Shown: positions 1 through 5,298 of the stretch, piece by piece
Layout: each line of letters begins with the position of its first letter
Numbering within the stretch: the first letter of the stretch is position 1
Origin: an uncultured Methanofollis sp.
Lineage (GTDB): Archaea; Halobacteriota; Methanomicrobia; Methanomicrobiales; Methanofollaceae
Assembly (NCBI RefSeq): GCF_937919355.1
Contig: NZ_CALFSA010000134.1
Location: 1 to 9,513, forward strand
Reading direction: 5' to 3'
Length of the DNA: 9,513 nt
The notes under the pieces: generated by a model
Seen by the model: the letters and a program-made list of their open reading frames with translations, nothing else
The model's database searches: none
Told to the model about the DNA's origin: nothing
Position numbers and translations under genes: made by a program

Positions 1-123
1 TGTCGGGCGGGATTTCTGTATTCTCCGTGAGAGTACGCCGCCGTCGGACGCTCGGGTCGGTCCCCTGCCTTCCCACGCGCACCTGATCGGTCCTGTAGAG
101 AATGTTCCCCTGCCCTCCGGCAC
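1..123. other. Left edge, no gene supported
   Basis: I see no supportable gene here. The rubredoxin frame is open from position 2 to its ATG, but it holds no ATG, GTG or TTG codon before position 164 and contains the TATA-like sequence, so it is probably not translated. Another frame ends with a TGA at 28-30 and could be the last few codons of an upstream gene, but nine codons give no basis for a call. Confidence 0.4.
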
Positions 124-131
124 ATATATAT
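123..131 (+). promoter_or_regulatory. TATA-like promoter of the rubredoxin gene
   Basis: ATATATAT-rich sequence in otherwise GC-rich DNA, about 35 bases before the ATG at 164. At the usual archaeal spacing, transcription would start near 150-155 and leave a leader of roughly ten bases. The candidate Shine-Dalgarno GGAGG at 147-151 would fall at or before that start, so either the start lies slightly upstream or the G-rich run at 153-161 serves instead. Confidence 0.4.
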
Positions 132-163
132 CAACCCGGGCACATGGGAGGCGGGGGAAGGCG

Positions 164-547
164 ATGGCAAAGGTGAAGCGGTATATCTGCAGGCACTGTG
201 GATATGTGTATTCCCCGCTCAGGGGCGAACCGCACCGGGGCATACCGGCGGGGACGGAGTTTAAAGACCTGCCCGAGGACTACATCTGCCCTGTCTGCGG
301 CGCGACGGGAAAAGGACCGATAGGCACCTGGGGCTTCGAGCCCTGGAACCCGTCGAGATATGTCTGCAAGATCTGCGGCTACGTTTATGACCAGAAGAGG
401 GGCGAACCGCACCGGGGCATACCGGCGGGGACAGCGTTTGATGACCTGCCTGATGATTATTCCTGCCCTGTCTGCGGACTGGACCCGAAGATATCACAGT
501 ACTACGGCAAGGTCGGCAGAGCCCAGTTCGAGGCCCTGGAGTATTGA
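164..547 (+). CDS. Tandem two-domain rubredoxin
   Basis: A 127-residue cytoplasmic electron-transfer protein made of two rubredoxin domains. Each has the Fe(Cys)4 signature: C9-x2-C12 with C42-x2-C45, and C68-x2-C71 with C101-x2-C104, both closing with CPVCG. The repeats share Y-V-C/I-C...CGYVY and GEPHRGIPAGT-x-F-x-DLP. A normal rubredoxin is about 53 residues, so this is a head-to-tail pair joined by a Trp-rich linker (GTWGFEPWNP) plus a 20-residue tail. Rubredoxins pass single electrons; in anaerobic archaea typical partners are rubrerythrin, flavodiiron proteins and superoxide reductase, but none is encoded here. The two DNA repeats share 35 identical consecutive bases. The ATG at 164 is the only start codon in the frame and follows purine-rich GGAGG/GGGGGAAGG. 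Its 3' end overlaps the convergent neighbour by 46 bases. Confidence 0.93.
   Translation: MAKVKRYICRHCGYVYSPLRGEPHRGIPAGTEFKDLPEDYICPVCGATGKGPIGTWGFEPWNPSRYVCKICGYVYDQKRGEPHRGIPAGTAFDDLPDDYSCPVCGLDPKISQYYGKVGRAQFEALEY
221..255 (+). repeat. 35-bp direct repeat, copy 1 (in rubredoxin domain 1)
   Basis: Identical base for base to 398-432, at an offset of 177 bases (59 codons, the domain period). It encodes the core of the RGEPHRGIPAG stretch. A further 15 identical bases occur at 286-300 and 463-477 with the same offset. Confidence 0.95.
398..432 (+). repeat. 35-bp direct repeat, copy 2 (in rubredoxin domain 2)
   Basis: Exact copy of 221-255. Identity at every third codon position across the stretch points to recent duplication or gene conversion rather than selection on the protein alone, because the flanking codons of the two domains have diverged. 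Confidence 0.95.
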
Positions 548-792
548 TCCCTGCTGAGGTTTGTGGTGACAGTCCTGTTAAGGATCTCCACAAACCGTTT
601 GTTCTCCGACTCGGTAAGGGGTCTTTCTCTTATCTCCTCTACCCTGAGATCAAGTTCTCCGTCCGCATATTCAGCAATGACTGCAAGACTCTGAGATACA
701 GGGGACCCGAATATCTCCCTGAGTTCCTCGTTCTTGTTCAGGTCATCGATGATCTGCGAGAGTACCCCCATCCTGATGCCCACACGCTTCAT
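502..792 (-). CDS. Small hypothetical protein
   Basis: I do not recognise a family. The 96-residue product is soluble, with no membrane segment or cysteine motif. It begins MKRVGIRMGVLSQIIDDLNK, followed by EELREIFGSP and a charged, probably helical middle with VEEIRERPLTESENKRFVEIL. The frame is open up to 864, but the ATG at 792 is preferred: it directly follows a strong GCGGAGGGGGG Shine-Dalgarno run and lies about 50 bases after a good TATA box. A second in-frame Met eight codons in (MGVLSQ) is a weaker alternative. The last 15 or so residues are antisense to the end of the rubredoxin gene and may be a poorly conserved tail. A perfect inverted repeat upstream of the promoter suggests control by a DNA-binding protein. 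Confidence 0.7.
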   Translation of the reverse strand: MKRVGIRMGVLSQIIDDLNKNEELREIFGSPVSQSLAVIAEYADGELDLRVEEIRERPLTESENKRFVEILNRTVTTNLSRDQYSRASNWALPTLP

Positions 793-839
793 ACCCCCCT
801 CCGCATATTGTGGTGATGAACGGCGTATCGCAATTCTGG

Positions 840-853
840 TATATAAAGAGGAT
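840..853 (-). promoter_or_regulatory. TATA box of the 502-792 gene
   Basis: On the minus strand this reads GCATCCTCTTTATATA, with a consensus archaeal TTTATATA at 847-840 and a purine/pyrimidine BRE-like lead. It lies 48-55 bases before the ATG at 792, which predicts a start near 815-820 and a leader of about 25 bases carrying the Shine-Dalgarno site. Confidence 0.65.
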
Positions 854-859
854 GCCACC

Positions 860-883
860 GACACTCCGGTGTGACGGAGTGTC
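860..883. promoter_or_regulatory. Perfect 9-bp inverted repeat, candidate operator
   Basis: GACACTCCG at 860-868 and CGGAGTGTC at 875-883 are exact reverse complements around a 6-base spacer. The site begins a few bases upstream of the BRE/TATA of the minus-strand gene, where archaeal activators commonly bind. No T-run of terminator type follows on either strand, which favours a DNA site over a terminator. Confidence 0.55.
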
Positions 884-1036
884 TTCTCTCTCCGGGAAAC
901 TGTCTCTCTGCCCGGAAGAAGTCTCTCCGCGCCCGCATGAGAGAAAGAAAATGTCAGACATGATTATTCCGGACATGGCCCCGGATACGGGAATATTTCT
1001 GCGATTTTAATCATAAATCATGAAAAATCCCTGAAG
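884..1036. other. Divergent intergenic spacer
   Basis: Non-coding spacer between the divergent promoters at 840-853 and 1037-1044. It is pyrimidine-rich at its left end and AT-rich at its right end. A weak interrupted repeat (TCCGG at 968-972, CCGGA at 981-985) is present. A 19-codon ATG frame at 951-1010 lacks a ribosome-binding site, and I do not call it. Confidence 0.4.
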
Positions 1037-1044
1037 ATTATAAA
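1037..1044 (+). promoter_or_regulatory. TATA box of the 50-residue gene
   Basis: ATTATAAA lies about 45 bases before the ATG at 1085, predicting transcription from around 1065 and a leader of about 20 bases that contains the GGAGATCA site at 1074-1081. A second, weaker CTTATAG occurs at 1051-1057. Confidence 0.5.
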
Positions 1045-1084
1045 GGAAGACTTATAGGGGGCACCAACAAACCGGAGATCAGAG

Positions 1085-1237
1085 ATGAAGACAAAGATCC
1101 TCATGTATCAGGACTCGATTTCTGAGTGGTACAATGGTGAGTTCAAAGAGTGCGTGCGGAATATCAATCTCTACAGGACGGTCGCGATGAAACTCGATTC
1201 AGTTGAGGAGGCCGACCTTGAGATCCGCGACCTCTGA
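1085..1237 (+). CDS. 50-residue small protein, unknown
   Basis: Unrecognised small protein starting MKTKILMYQDSISEWYNGEF, with a central KECVRNINLYRTVAMKLD and an acidic end (EEADLEIRDL). It contains one cysteine and no membrane segment. The evidence that it is a gene is contextual: a TATA box at 1037-1044, a Shine-Dalgarno GGAGATCA (close to the GGAGGTGAT complement of archaeal 16S rRNA) seven bases before the ATG, and a complete frame filling the gap to the convergent flavoprotein gene, which ends 13 bases beyond the stop. The AT content and well-balanced residues are unlike the shadow frames nearby. Nothing in the sequence shows a function. Confidence 0.65.
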   Translation: MKTKILMYQDSISEWYNGEFKECVRNINLYRTVAMKLDSVEEADLEIRDL

Positions 1238-1250
1238 ATAGTCTTATCTT

Positions 1251-2225
1251 TTATTTTCCAGGGCAACACGACCAGACAGAGACAGCGTCTGTATAGGCTT
1301 CCCGCGCTTTACCCGGATTGACCCGCACGCCAAGACGCATGAAATTCGTGCTGAGGATGTCTATCAGGCCGACTCTCTCGCCTGTGTTCAGGGCATTCAG
1401 GACATCGTACTCGGCCTTCATCCGGGAAAAAGTCGAGAGTACGGCGCGGCGATAGGCCTCTGGATCGTCCCAGGATGCGAGGATGAGGCCGACACTCCTG
1501 AGGGCAGGGACGATGCCGTCGCCAAGAAGGGGATAGACACACCCGGTCGCCTCGCCGATACCCCAGATATTCCCGGATACAAAGGGGAGTGCCCCGGACG
1601 GAGACGTGACCCTGAGATAACTCCTGCACCCGCACTTCGTCTTCATGCCGTCGAGCAGTCCGGAGTCCCTGAGAAGGGGAGACGGGTCGGCCATATGACT
1701 CAGGCAACCGATATGGTACCTGTCATCGCCAAGGGGGAAGGACCAGGCATACCCGCCGTACACGCAACGGACCTCGGGGAGTGCCCGGAGATCTTCCGTG
1801 GTGCCCCGGTACTGGATGCAGGGGACGAGTCTGTCGTCTGCGATGGGAGGGAGATAGGTCCGGGCGGTCCCCGTGGCGTCGATGACGCGGTCGTAGTCTC
1901 CAGGGTTGAAGGGTCCGCACCTGACCGGGAGATCGCCTCTCAGGTCGCGGATGAGAGCGGGTTTGTCGATCGTCATGAGGTCGACGCCGAACTCCCGTCC
2001 CTGGAAAATGGCAGAAGAGAACCTGTTCAGGATATAACGGGCAGGGTCGAGTCCTGCTGACCTGACCAGCGGCACGATCTCCCGCGTCGCCATCCAGGCA
2101 CAGGGTGAGATCGAACACGTGTTCTGGTGAGGGAGGTCGTAGAGATCGACAGCAATGCCCTTCTCAGCAAGACACGAAGCCAGGTAACTCCCAGAAACGC
2201 CGGCACCGGCAATTGCAACCCTCAT
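1251..2225 (-). CDS. Geranylgeranyl-reductase-like FAD-dependent oxidoreductase
   Basis: A 324-residue flavoprotein. The N-terminus MRVAIAGAGVSG holds the dinucleotide-binding GxGxxG loop (G7-x-G9-x2-G12) with an acidic residue at D30. DATGTA at 116-121 is the usual second FAD contact, and GIGEATGCVYPLLGDGI at 222-238 matches the third FAD motif of the geranylgeranyl reductase/p-hydroxybenzoate hydroxylase fold. GYAWSFPLG at 158-166 resembles the GYAWIFP stretch of that family. Archaeal members saturate isoprenoid chains of membrane lipids, menaquinones or other prenyl groups; the substrate here cannot be read. It is shorter than the roughly 390-400 residue digeranylgeranylglycerophospholipid reductase, so a distant paralogue is more likely. 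The ATG at 2225 follows AGGAGAG by six bases; the frame runs on to 2285 but would overlap the upstream gene. It follows the transporter by 34 bases, so the two are probably cotranscribed. A T-rich stretch (1238-1257) may end the transcript. Confidence 0.78.
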   Translation of the reverse strand: MRVAIAGAGVSGSYLASCLAEKGIAVDLYDLPHQNTCSISPCAWMATREIVPLVRSAGLDPARYILNRFSSAIFQGREFGVDLMTIDKPALIRDLRGDLPVRCGPFNPGDYDRVIDATGTARTYLPPIADDRLVPCIQYRGTTEDLRALPEVRCVYGGYAWSFPLGDDRYHIGCLSHMADPSPLLRDSGLLDGMKTKCGCRSYLRVTSPSGALPFVSGNIWGIGEATGCVYPLLGDGIVPALRSVGLILASWDDPEAYRRAVLSTFSRMKAEYDVLNALNTGERVGLIDILSTNFMRLGVRVNPGKAREAYTDAVSVWSCCPGK

Positions 2226-2259
2226 ACTTTCTCTCCTGTGATTCGTCTCCCGCACCACA

Positions 2260-3363
2260 TCAATGCTTTGCACTGTCGGCACCATCGTGACGGTGCTGGT
2301 GGTGGGTGTCAGGCGTGTGCGGGTGGTCGTGCCACATCTCGACGTGGGTGTGGGGATGGGAGTGGTATCCGTACCTGTCGAGAGGGGGCGTGCCCGGCGG
2401 GTGCTCGTGGTCGTGGTGGAGGTCGTCGTGCCTGTGGCGGTGCTCGTGCACCATCGCCTCGTGGTGGTGGGCGTGGGAATGCCTTTCCGTGATGAGGAGA
2501 TATGCGCCGATGCCCATGATCAGGAGCGATGGGTAGAAGAGGACGCTTGGGCTCTCCGTGAAGAGGAAGAACGATACGAAAACACCGAAGAAAGGAGAGG
2601 TTGAGACAAGCGCACCTGTCCTTGCCGAACCTATCCCCCGCAGTGCCATCAGGAAAAAGACGCTCATGAGCCCGCCGTATCCGAGAAAGCCGATGAACAT
2701 GGCGGCACAACATGTCTCTATAGGCGGGATGGCCTCGCCGAGAGCCCGGGCAATGAAGAACGTGACTGTACCTGCCCCGAGGCCCTTGATCATGACGATG
2801 GGGATGGGGTCTTTTGCCGAGATCTTCTTGCTGAAGTTGTTGTCAAGGCCCCAGAAGGTGCAGGTGAGGAGGATGCCGAGGGCGGCAAGAGAGAAGCCGA
2901 AGGCCTGGTCCGGGTTCCATGAGAGGATGATGCAGGCGAGGGTGACCAGGCAGAGCGCGGCACCCATCCTGCGGCCGATCGGTTCTCTGTACCACAGGAC
3001 CGCAATGATGGCCGTGGCCACGGCCTCGAAGTTGAGGAGGAGAGCGGCCGTCGCCGCCGGGGTACGGGCGAGACTCACCATCAGCACGATCGGTGCGAGG
3101 ATGCCGCCGCAGATGACGACGCCGGCAAGCCAGGGGAGGTCTGACCAACTGAGCGAAGCCTCGACACCGTCCCTTCCATTCCCTGAGAGAGAACCCACCA
3201 TGAGGTAGACCAGAAGGCCGATCCCGCTCCCGAGAAAGAGGAGCGATGCCATGGTGACCGGCCCCACACCTTCGAGAAGGAGTTTGGAGAAGGGCGCTGC
3301 TATGCCGAAGAGCGCGGCGGCGGTCAGGGCATAGATGACAGGGAGACGCTCAGTGAATGACAT
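2260..3363 (-). CDS. DMT-superfamily (EamA) permease with histidine-rich tail
   Basis: A 367-residue membrane protein with about ten hydrophobic segments arranged as two EamA halves (roughly residues 8-147 and 155-292). Landmarks include ALFGIAAPFSKLLL near the start, LLLNFEAVATAIIAVLWYRE at the end of the first half, and FWGLDNNFSKK opening the second. The last 73 residues (295-367) form a cytosolic or external tail with 25 histidines in HxHxH and HH clusters, including HSHPHTH at 334-340 and HDHPHTPDTHHQHRH at 345-359. From memory, similar tails recur in a subset of bacterial and archaeal DMT proteins. Such tails normally bind Zn, Ni or Co, which suggests metal sensing or metal export; the transported solute is unknown. 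The promoter is weak (AGGTATAAG at 3410-3402) and there is no good Shine-Dalgarno, so translation may be leaderless or nearly so. It is first in a unit with the flavoprotein. Confidence 0.88.
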   Translation of the reverse strand: MSFTERLPVIYALTAAALFGIAAPFSKLLLEGVGPVTMASLLFLGSGIGLLVYLMVGSLSGNGRDGVEASLSWSDLPWLAGVVICGGILAPIVLMVSLARTPAATAALLLNFEAVATAIIAVLWYREPIGRRMGAALCLVTLACIILSWNPDQAFGFSLAALGILLTCTFWGLDNNFSKKISAKDPIPIVMIKGLGAGTVTFFIARALGEAIPPIETCCAAMFIGFLGYGGLMSVFFLMALRGIGSARTGALVSTSPFFGVFVSFFLFTESPSVLFYPSLLIMGIGAYLLITERHSHAHHHEAMVHEHRHRHDDLHHDHEHPPGTPPLDRYGYHSHPHTHVEMWHDHPHTPDTHHQHRHDGADSAKH

Positions 3364-3399
3364 ACGACCAGATATGACTGTTTATTTTGGACAGGGTTG

Positions 3400-3410
3400 G
3401 TCTTATACCT
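3400..3410 (-). promoter_or_regulatory. Possible TATA box of the EamA transporter gene
   Basis: Minus-strand AGGTATAAGA, about 40 bases before the ATG at 3363. A second candidate, CGATATAG, lies near 3460-3467. Neither is a close match to the archaeal consensus. Confidence 0.3.
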
Positions 3411-3538
3411 GTTGAGAGATCAGGGGTCAATGACCGGCGCACCGGGAAAAAGGCAGGACTATATCGGGAATGCTGTTCGTTCAGAACTTGATCTGAAATG
3501 GGGTTCCAGAAACACGGAGAAAAGATCTCGACGAGATG

Positions 3539-3546
3539 AAAAGAAA
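3539..3546 (-). terminator. T-rich terminator of tRNA-Leu
   Basis: The minus strand reads TTTCTTTT immediately after the discriminator base of the tRNA, the U-rich type of end used by archaeal RNA polymerase. It also shows that CCA is not encoded. Confidence 0.5.
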
Positions 3547-3631
3547 TGCGAGGGAAGGGATTCGAACCCTCGAACACCTACGTGACAAGGCCCTCAACCT
3601 TGCGCCTTTGACCTGGCTTGGCAACCCTCGC
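3547..3631 (-). tRNA. tRNA-Leu (anticodon GAG)
   Basis: An 85-base class II tRNA. The acceptor stem GCGAGGG (3631-3625) pairs fully with CCCTCGC (3554-3548), with discriminator A at 3547. The D arm is GCC...GGC. The anticodon stem CAAGG/CCTTG encloses the loop TTGAGGG, putting the anticodon GAG at 3595-3593, which reads CUC and CUU leucine codons. A long variable arm has a CAC/GTG stem with a GTAG loop. The T arm is GAGGG-TTCGAAT-CCCTT with one G-T pair. All invariant elements are in place and there is no intron. The plus-strand frame crossing the gene is an accidental extension of the regulator frame. Confidence 0.95.
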
Positions 3632-3658
3632 CCGTTACCCTATAGAGAAGGATCTTTA

Positions 3659-3670
3659 CATTTTTTAATC
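3659..3670 (-). promoter_or_regulatory. Box A of the tRNA-Leu gene
   Basis: Minus-strand GATTAAAAAATG lies 28-39 bases before the first base of the mature tRNA. It is the only strongly AT-rich segment upstream. Confidence 0.45.
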
Positions 3671-3787
3671 TATCGCTCAACCGGGGCACAGAGACCCCGC
3701 CTTCAGGTACTTCTCCGGAAAATCACGAGAGAAGAGGGGACCTGGTCGGATGAGCGCAATGGTTTCAACCCTAAGAATCATTATCCT

Positions 3788-3809
3788 CCAGCACCGATGA
3801 TAATGCTGG
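3788..3809. repeat. Inverted repeat just before the ACT-regulator start
   Basis: CCAGCA at 3788-3793 and TGCTGG at 3804-3809 are exact reverse complements around a 10-base spacer. The right arm ends two bases before the preferred ATG at 3812 and the spacer contains the alternative ATG at 3797. It could be an autoregulatory operator or, if transcribed, a hairpin over the start region. Confidence 0.4.
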
Positions 3810-3811
3810 CT

Positions 3812-4312
3812 ATGTGGGCAAAAATCATGCAGGAATTTGCCGATTCCCCGGCCCAGGCACGGGTCGTCAGGTTTCTCCTTGAGAACGGCTTTGGTGTTTC
3901 TGAAGAGGGACGCATTACCTGCAATGGTATCGAGATCCCGGCCACGCATATTGCACGGGCGATCGGGATCGACCGCCGGGTCGTCGATGCCACGGCCCGC
4001 CGTATCCTGACGATGGGGCCGGGAGCAGAAGTATTCTCACTGATGAGGGCAACACCCGACCTCTCCCGGGTGGCCGGGTCCCTGAAACTCACGGTCATCA
4101 CCATCCTCCCGCGGGACGCCCATGAAAAGGGTATTGTCGGTGCGGTCGTCGGTGTCCTTGCCGCACACGACCTGACCATCAGGCAGATCTTCGTGAATGA
4201 CCCCTACTTCTCCGAGTCCCCGAAACTGGTCGTCGTCCTCGATGATCCCCTGCCCGTCGGCGTGATCGAGGAACTGCGGGTCCTCCCTCACGTCCAGCAG
4301 TTGATCATCTGA
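3812..4312 (+). CDS. COG2150-type regulator with C-terminal ACT domain
   Basis: A 166-residue protein matching the archaeal family described as a predicted regulator of amino acid metabolism. The N-terminal half starts MWAKIMQEFADSPAQ and carries the family's conserved GIEIPATHIARAIGIDRRVV (about residues 39-58), which has a helix-turn-helix-like layout. The C-terminal half (about 93-166) is an ACT domain, with LTVITILPRDAHEKGIVGAV and later LTIRQIFVNDP. ACT domains bind small ligands, usually amino acids, so it probably senses an amino acid; the target is not shown. Start choice: family members usually begin with MW, which favours 3812. In-frame ATGs at 3797 and 3803 remain possible, and none has a Shine-Dalgarno, so a leaderless mRNA is likely. 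The frame upstream of 3797 runs through the tRNA and is not coding. Its end overlaps the convergent HD gene by 8 bases. Confidence 0.85.
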   Translation: MWAKIMQEFADSPAQARVVRFLLENGFGVSEEGRITCNGIEIPATHIARAIGIDRRVVDATARRILTMGPGAEVFSLMRATPDLSRVAGSLKLTVITILPRDAHEKGIVGAVVGVLAAHDLTIRQIFVNDPYFSESPKLVVVLDDPLPVGVIEELRVLPHVQQLII

Positions 4313-4802
4313 GGTGGCGGAGGGGTTCGAGGTCGAGGTTGAGCCTGAAGGCCCGCAGAATAAATTTTCGACCGAGAAAAAGAGACCGGTCCATCCTCTC
4401 CTCGGGCGTGATCGCACGCGTCCCTTTGACCAGGTTGTCGGCATGGGCGACAATCTGTTCCTCCAGTCTCTCAGGCACCGAGTCCCGGGGTATGAGCCCG
4501 AGGAGGGCGCATTCCTCGACGGTCAGTCCCGCACCGATATGTCTCTGGATGATCCGGGCTACCTTGTCAGGACACCCGGACTGGCGGGCGAGGTCGGCGC
4601 CGACCTCGGCATGGTGGAGTGAGTGTGTCCGCGAGCGCCCGAGGTCGTGGAGCATCGCACCGGTCGTCAGAAGAGTCCTGTCGACGACCGGCGATCGGGC
4701 ATATCCCGCAGCGACGGTATTAACTGTGCGGCAATGGGCGATGACGCCGGGTTCGCACCCGGCATCACTCAGATGCGCTTCCAGCCGTTCCAAGAGTTGC
4801 AT
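4305..4802 (-). CDS. HD-domain phosphohydrolase, TIGR00295-like
   Basis: A 165-residue HD-superfamily protein. The metal-binding set is visible: H23 in IAHCRTV, H52-D53 in MLHDLGRSRTH, further histidines at 60, 63 and 64, H88 in IQRHIGAGLT, and D122 in VAHADNLVKGTR. The GAMLHDLGRSRTH and RHIGAGLT stretches are characteristic of an archaeal family annotated TIGR00295. HD proteins cleave phosphomonoesters or phosphodiesters, often of nucleotides; the substrate of this family is unknown to me. It is last in the operon. The start lies 38 bases inside tfe and is supported by GGAGGAT at 4818-4812, nine bases before the ATG, within the tfe reading frame, so the overlap is probably real and coupled. 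The C-terminal LRHLR runs 8 bases into the convergent regulator gene, leaving no intergenic terminator. Confidence 0.88.
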   Translation of the reverse strand: MQLLERLEAHLSDAGCEPGVIAHCRTVNTVAAGYARSPVVDRTLLTTGAMLHDLGRSRTHSLHHAEVGADLARQSGCPDKVARIIQRHIGAGLTVEECALLGLIPRDSVPERLEEQIVAHADNLVKGTRAITPEERMDRSLFLGRKFILRAFRLNLDLEPLRHLR

Positions 4803-5298
4803 GGATTGCCGCGATCCTCCGCTTCAGGGCGCCAAGGAGCATCTCGTTGTCAAAGTGCTTCACCTGAGCGCCGCAGTTCGGACAGTTAAAGTTTGCGTCG
4901 GAGACATCGTTGAAGGTGAAGATGCCGCACTCTTCACAGATGAAAAAGTCGTTCTCCTCCTCGTACTTCGCCCTCTTTGTCAGGATCTCCAGGACACGCT
5001 CGAGTTCCTCCCTGATCACGGGATAGACCATGTCGGTCTTGAGTGTCCAGAGGTAGGTGAGCCAGCCTGACTCCGGGTCCTTGATCCGCCTGTACTCGGC
5101 AAGGCGCCTCTCGTAGAGAGTATAGAGGGTGTGCCGTACTGAATTGAGGTTGATGCCGGTCTTCTCGGCAAGTTCCTCGTCCGAGTATTCGCCCTCGGGC
5201 GGAAACTTCTCGAGGAGATCGATGCCCTCGTTCCCGATATGACGGAGGAGATATGCCCTGACTGCCGGATCTGCAAGTATCTCGTCTATGCCAACCAT
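4765..5298 (-). CDS. tfe: Transcription initiation factor TFE, alpha subunit
   Basis: A 177-residue homologue of the N-terminal half of eukaryotic TFIIE-alpha. TFE helps TBP and TFB open promoters and stays with RNA polymerase at the clamp. The N-terminal extended winged helix (about residues 5-90) includes YSDEELAEKTGINLNSVRHTLYTLYERRLAEYRR, followed by a helical linker (about 92-116) and a zinc ribbon with C121-x2-C124 and C139-x2-C142 (CEECG, CPNCG). The length is usual for archaeal TFE-alpha. The ATG overlaps the stop of the ATP-grasp gene by one base (TGATG), with no clear Shine-Dalgarno. That fits either translational reinitiation or a leaderless transcript from the AAATATAAC box at 5331-5323. 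Confidence 0.95.
   Translation of the reverse strand: MVGIDEILADPAVRAYLLRHIGNEGIDLLEKFPPEGEYSDEELAEKTGINLNSVRHTLYTLYERRLAEYRRIKDPESGWLTYLWTLKTDMVYPVIREELERVLEILTKRAKYEEENDFFICEECGIFTFNDVSDANFNCPNCGAQVKHFDNEMLLGALKRRIAAIHATLGTAGSASE

Noticed and set aside
810..1010. 66-codon plus-strand frame upstream of the 50-residue gene
   Set aside because: It crosses the TATA box and inverted repeat of the minus-strand gene and has no Shine-Dalgarno.
2226..2285. 20-codon N-terminal extension of the flavoprotein
   Set aside because: It overlaps the transporter gene and adds no family-like sequence; the ATG at 2225 has a good AGGAGAG site and begins the Rossmann strand.
2263..2604. Val/Arg-rich plus-strand frame
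   Set aside because: Antisense shadow of the His-rich tail; GTG repeats are the complement of CAC codons.
3547..3631. tRNA as an integration (att) site
   Set aside because: No integrase, and I found no second copy of the tRNA 3' end in the window.
3536..3811. N-terminal extension of the ACT-regulator frame
   Set aside because: It passes through the antisense of tRNA-Leu and the tRNA promoter. The family-like sequence begins only at about 3812.
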